DNA of 50,950 nt from a candidate division KSB1 bacterium. GTDB taxonomy: Bacteria > Zhuqueibacterota > Zhuqueibacteria > Zhuqueibacterales > Zhuqueibacteraceae. The stretch lies in NCBI GenBank assembly GCA_034506255.1, contig JAPDPX010000016.1, positions 1 through 50,950 on the forward strand, in the 5' to 3' direction. Below are positions 50,692 to 50,950 of the stretch, one piece after another; within the stretch, counting starts at the first letter, position 1, and each line of letters opens with the position of its first letter. Below the pieces are notes generated by a model. It was not told the origin of the DNA, made no database searches, and saw only the letters and a list, made by a program, of their open reading frames with translations. Made by a program: the position numbers and the translations under genes.

Positions 50692-50805
50692 GGGACGACC
50701 TGTTTATAGCACAGGAATTATTCAACCATCCCAGCCCCATCGGGGCGACCTGTTCCTCGCTCCGCTGGAGATGTTTTCGCCGCGGGCATGGGCCGCTCCT
50801 CCGGG
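50679..50805. repeat. Hairpin-repeat cluster downstream of the transposase
   Basis: CAGTCCCGCTAGGGACGACC, TGTTTATAGCACAGGAATTA, then CCCCATCGGGGCGACCTGTT and TCCGCTGGAGATGTT follow in the same order as on the left side of the transposase. The segment CGCCGCGGGC(A)TGGGCCGCTCCTCCGG repeats the end of the transposase gene. The remaining 50806-50883 shows no gene. Confidence 0.7.
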
Positions 50806-50883
50806 TATCCCCTCGGTGAACCACATCTTTCCTCTTGGTGAATCGCTGCGTATCTTTGCGCAAAATTCACCAGGAGGAGTCCC

Positions 50884-50950
50884 ATGTGGTCTCGCAGACG
50901 GCGGGTGTGTCCCGCGGCGCGTCTTGCCCTCATCAAAAAGTATCTCGCCA
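50884..50950 (+). CDS. Start of an unidentified gene running off the right edge
   Basis: ATG 50884 lies 5 bases after a strong AGGAGGAG site and the frame (MWSRRRRVCPAARLALIKKY) is open to the end of the window. Too little is present to name the product. Confidence 0.45.
   Translation, partial: MWSRRRRVCPAARLALIKKYLA

Overview
The window is a GC-rich bacterial chromosome segment. It most likely comes from an uncultivated member of the FCB superphylum, in the KSB1/Calditrichota neighbourhood. This placement is inference. It rests on a large secreted alpha-amylase ending in an NPFNP-type FlgD-like/T9SS-type sorting domain, a DUF5916 outer-membrane protein, DUF4292 and TPR lipoproteins, separate secD and secF, and a lack of synteny with well-studied phyla that I can recall. 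No rRNA or tRNA gene is visible to confirm it. Several intergenic regions carry a clear sigma-70-type promoter of the form TTGNNN-17 bp-TAT(A/C)TT, so canonical -35/-10 promoters seem to be in use.

Layout. 1-1.9 kb: a DarT-DarG DNA ADP-ribosylation toxin-antitoxin pair; darG runs off the left edge and darT has an apparent -1 frameshift near its 3' end. 2.2-9.3 kb: an OPT-family transporter, a DUF5916 outer-membrane protein, an unknown secreted protein, and a protealysin-like M4 metalloprotease with its emfourin-type inhibitor, all on the minus strand. 9.3-13.6 kb: a DEAD-box helicase plus an RRM protein, flanked by gene-free, repeat-rich DNA. 13.6-21.8 kb: a GH113-like hydrolase fused to an unrecognised N-terminal half, the secreted amylase, an alkyltransferase-like protein, a secreted LolA-like protein and an EamA transporter.

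22.4-25.5 kb is the most interesting block. It is a protein-thiocarboxylate cysteine-synthesis operon (CysM-like synthase, JAMM peptidase, CysO-like sulfur carrier with a tail beyond its GG, and a ThiF/MoeZ-rhodanese). In front of it lie a promoter, a 28-codon Cys-rich mini-ORF and mutually exclusive RNA stems, which together look like a cysteine-responsive attenuator.

25.5-30.7 kb: a hormone-sensitive-lipase-type esterase, a UDP-sugar pyrophosphorylase, a lipoprotein and a class II aldolase. 31-37 kb: secD-secF, a STAS protein, purA, a YbjQ protein and an HD hydrolase. 37.2-42.3 kb: an overlapping run of TPR lipoprotein, DUF4292 lipoprotein and two GT2 glycosyltransferases. 42.4-45 kb: an ECF sigma factor, its anti-sigma factor and a secreted coiled-coil protein. 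45.4-47.5 kb: a DUF4430 protein divergent from bioY and a BadF-type kinase. 47.9-50.9 kb: a STAND-like NTPase with TPRs, an IS200-type HUH transposase embedded in hairpin repeats, and a decayed duplicate of the TPR gene's 3' end.

At least three families of dispersed intergenic repeats recur through the window and take up most of the non-coding space. All coordinates and alignments were made by eye.
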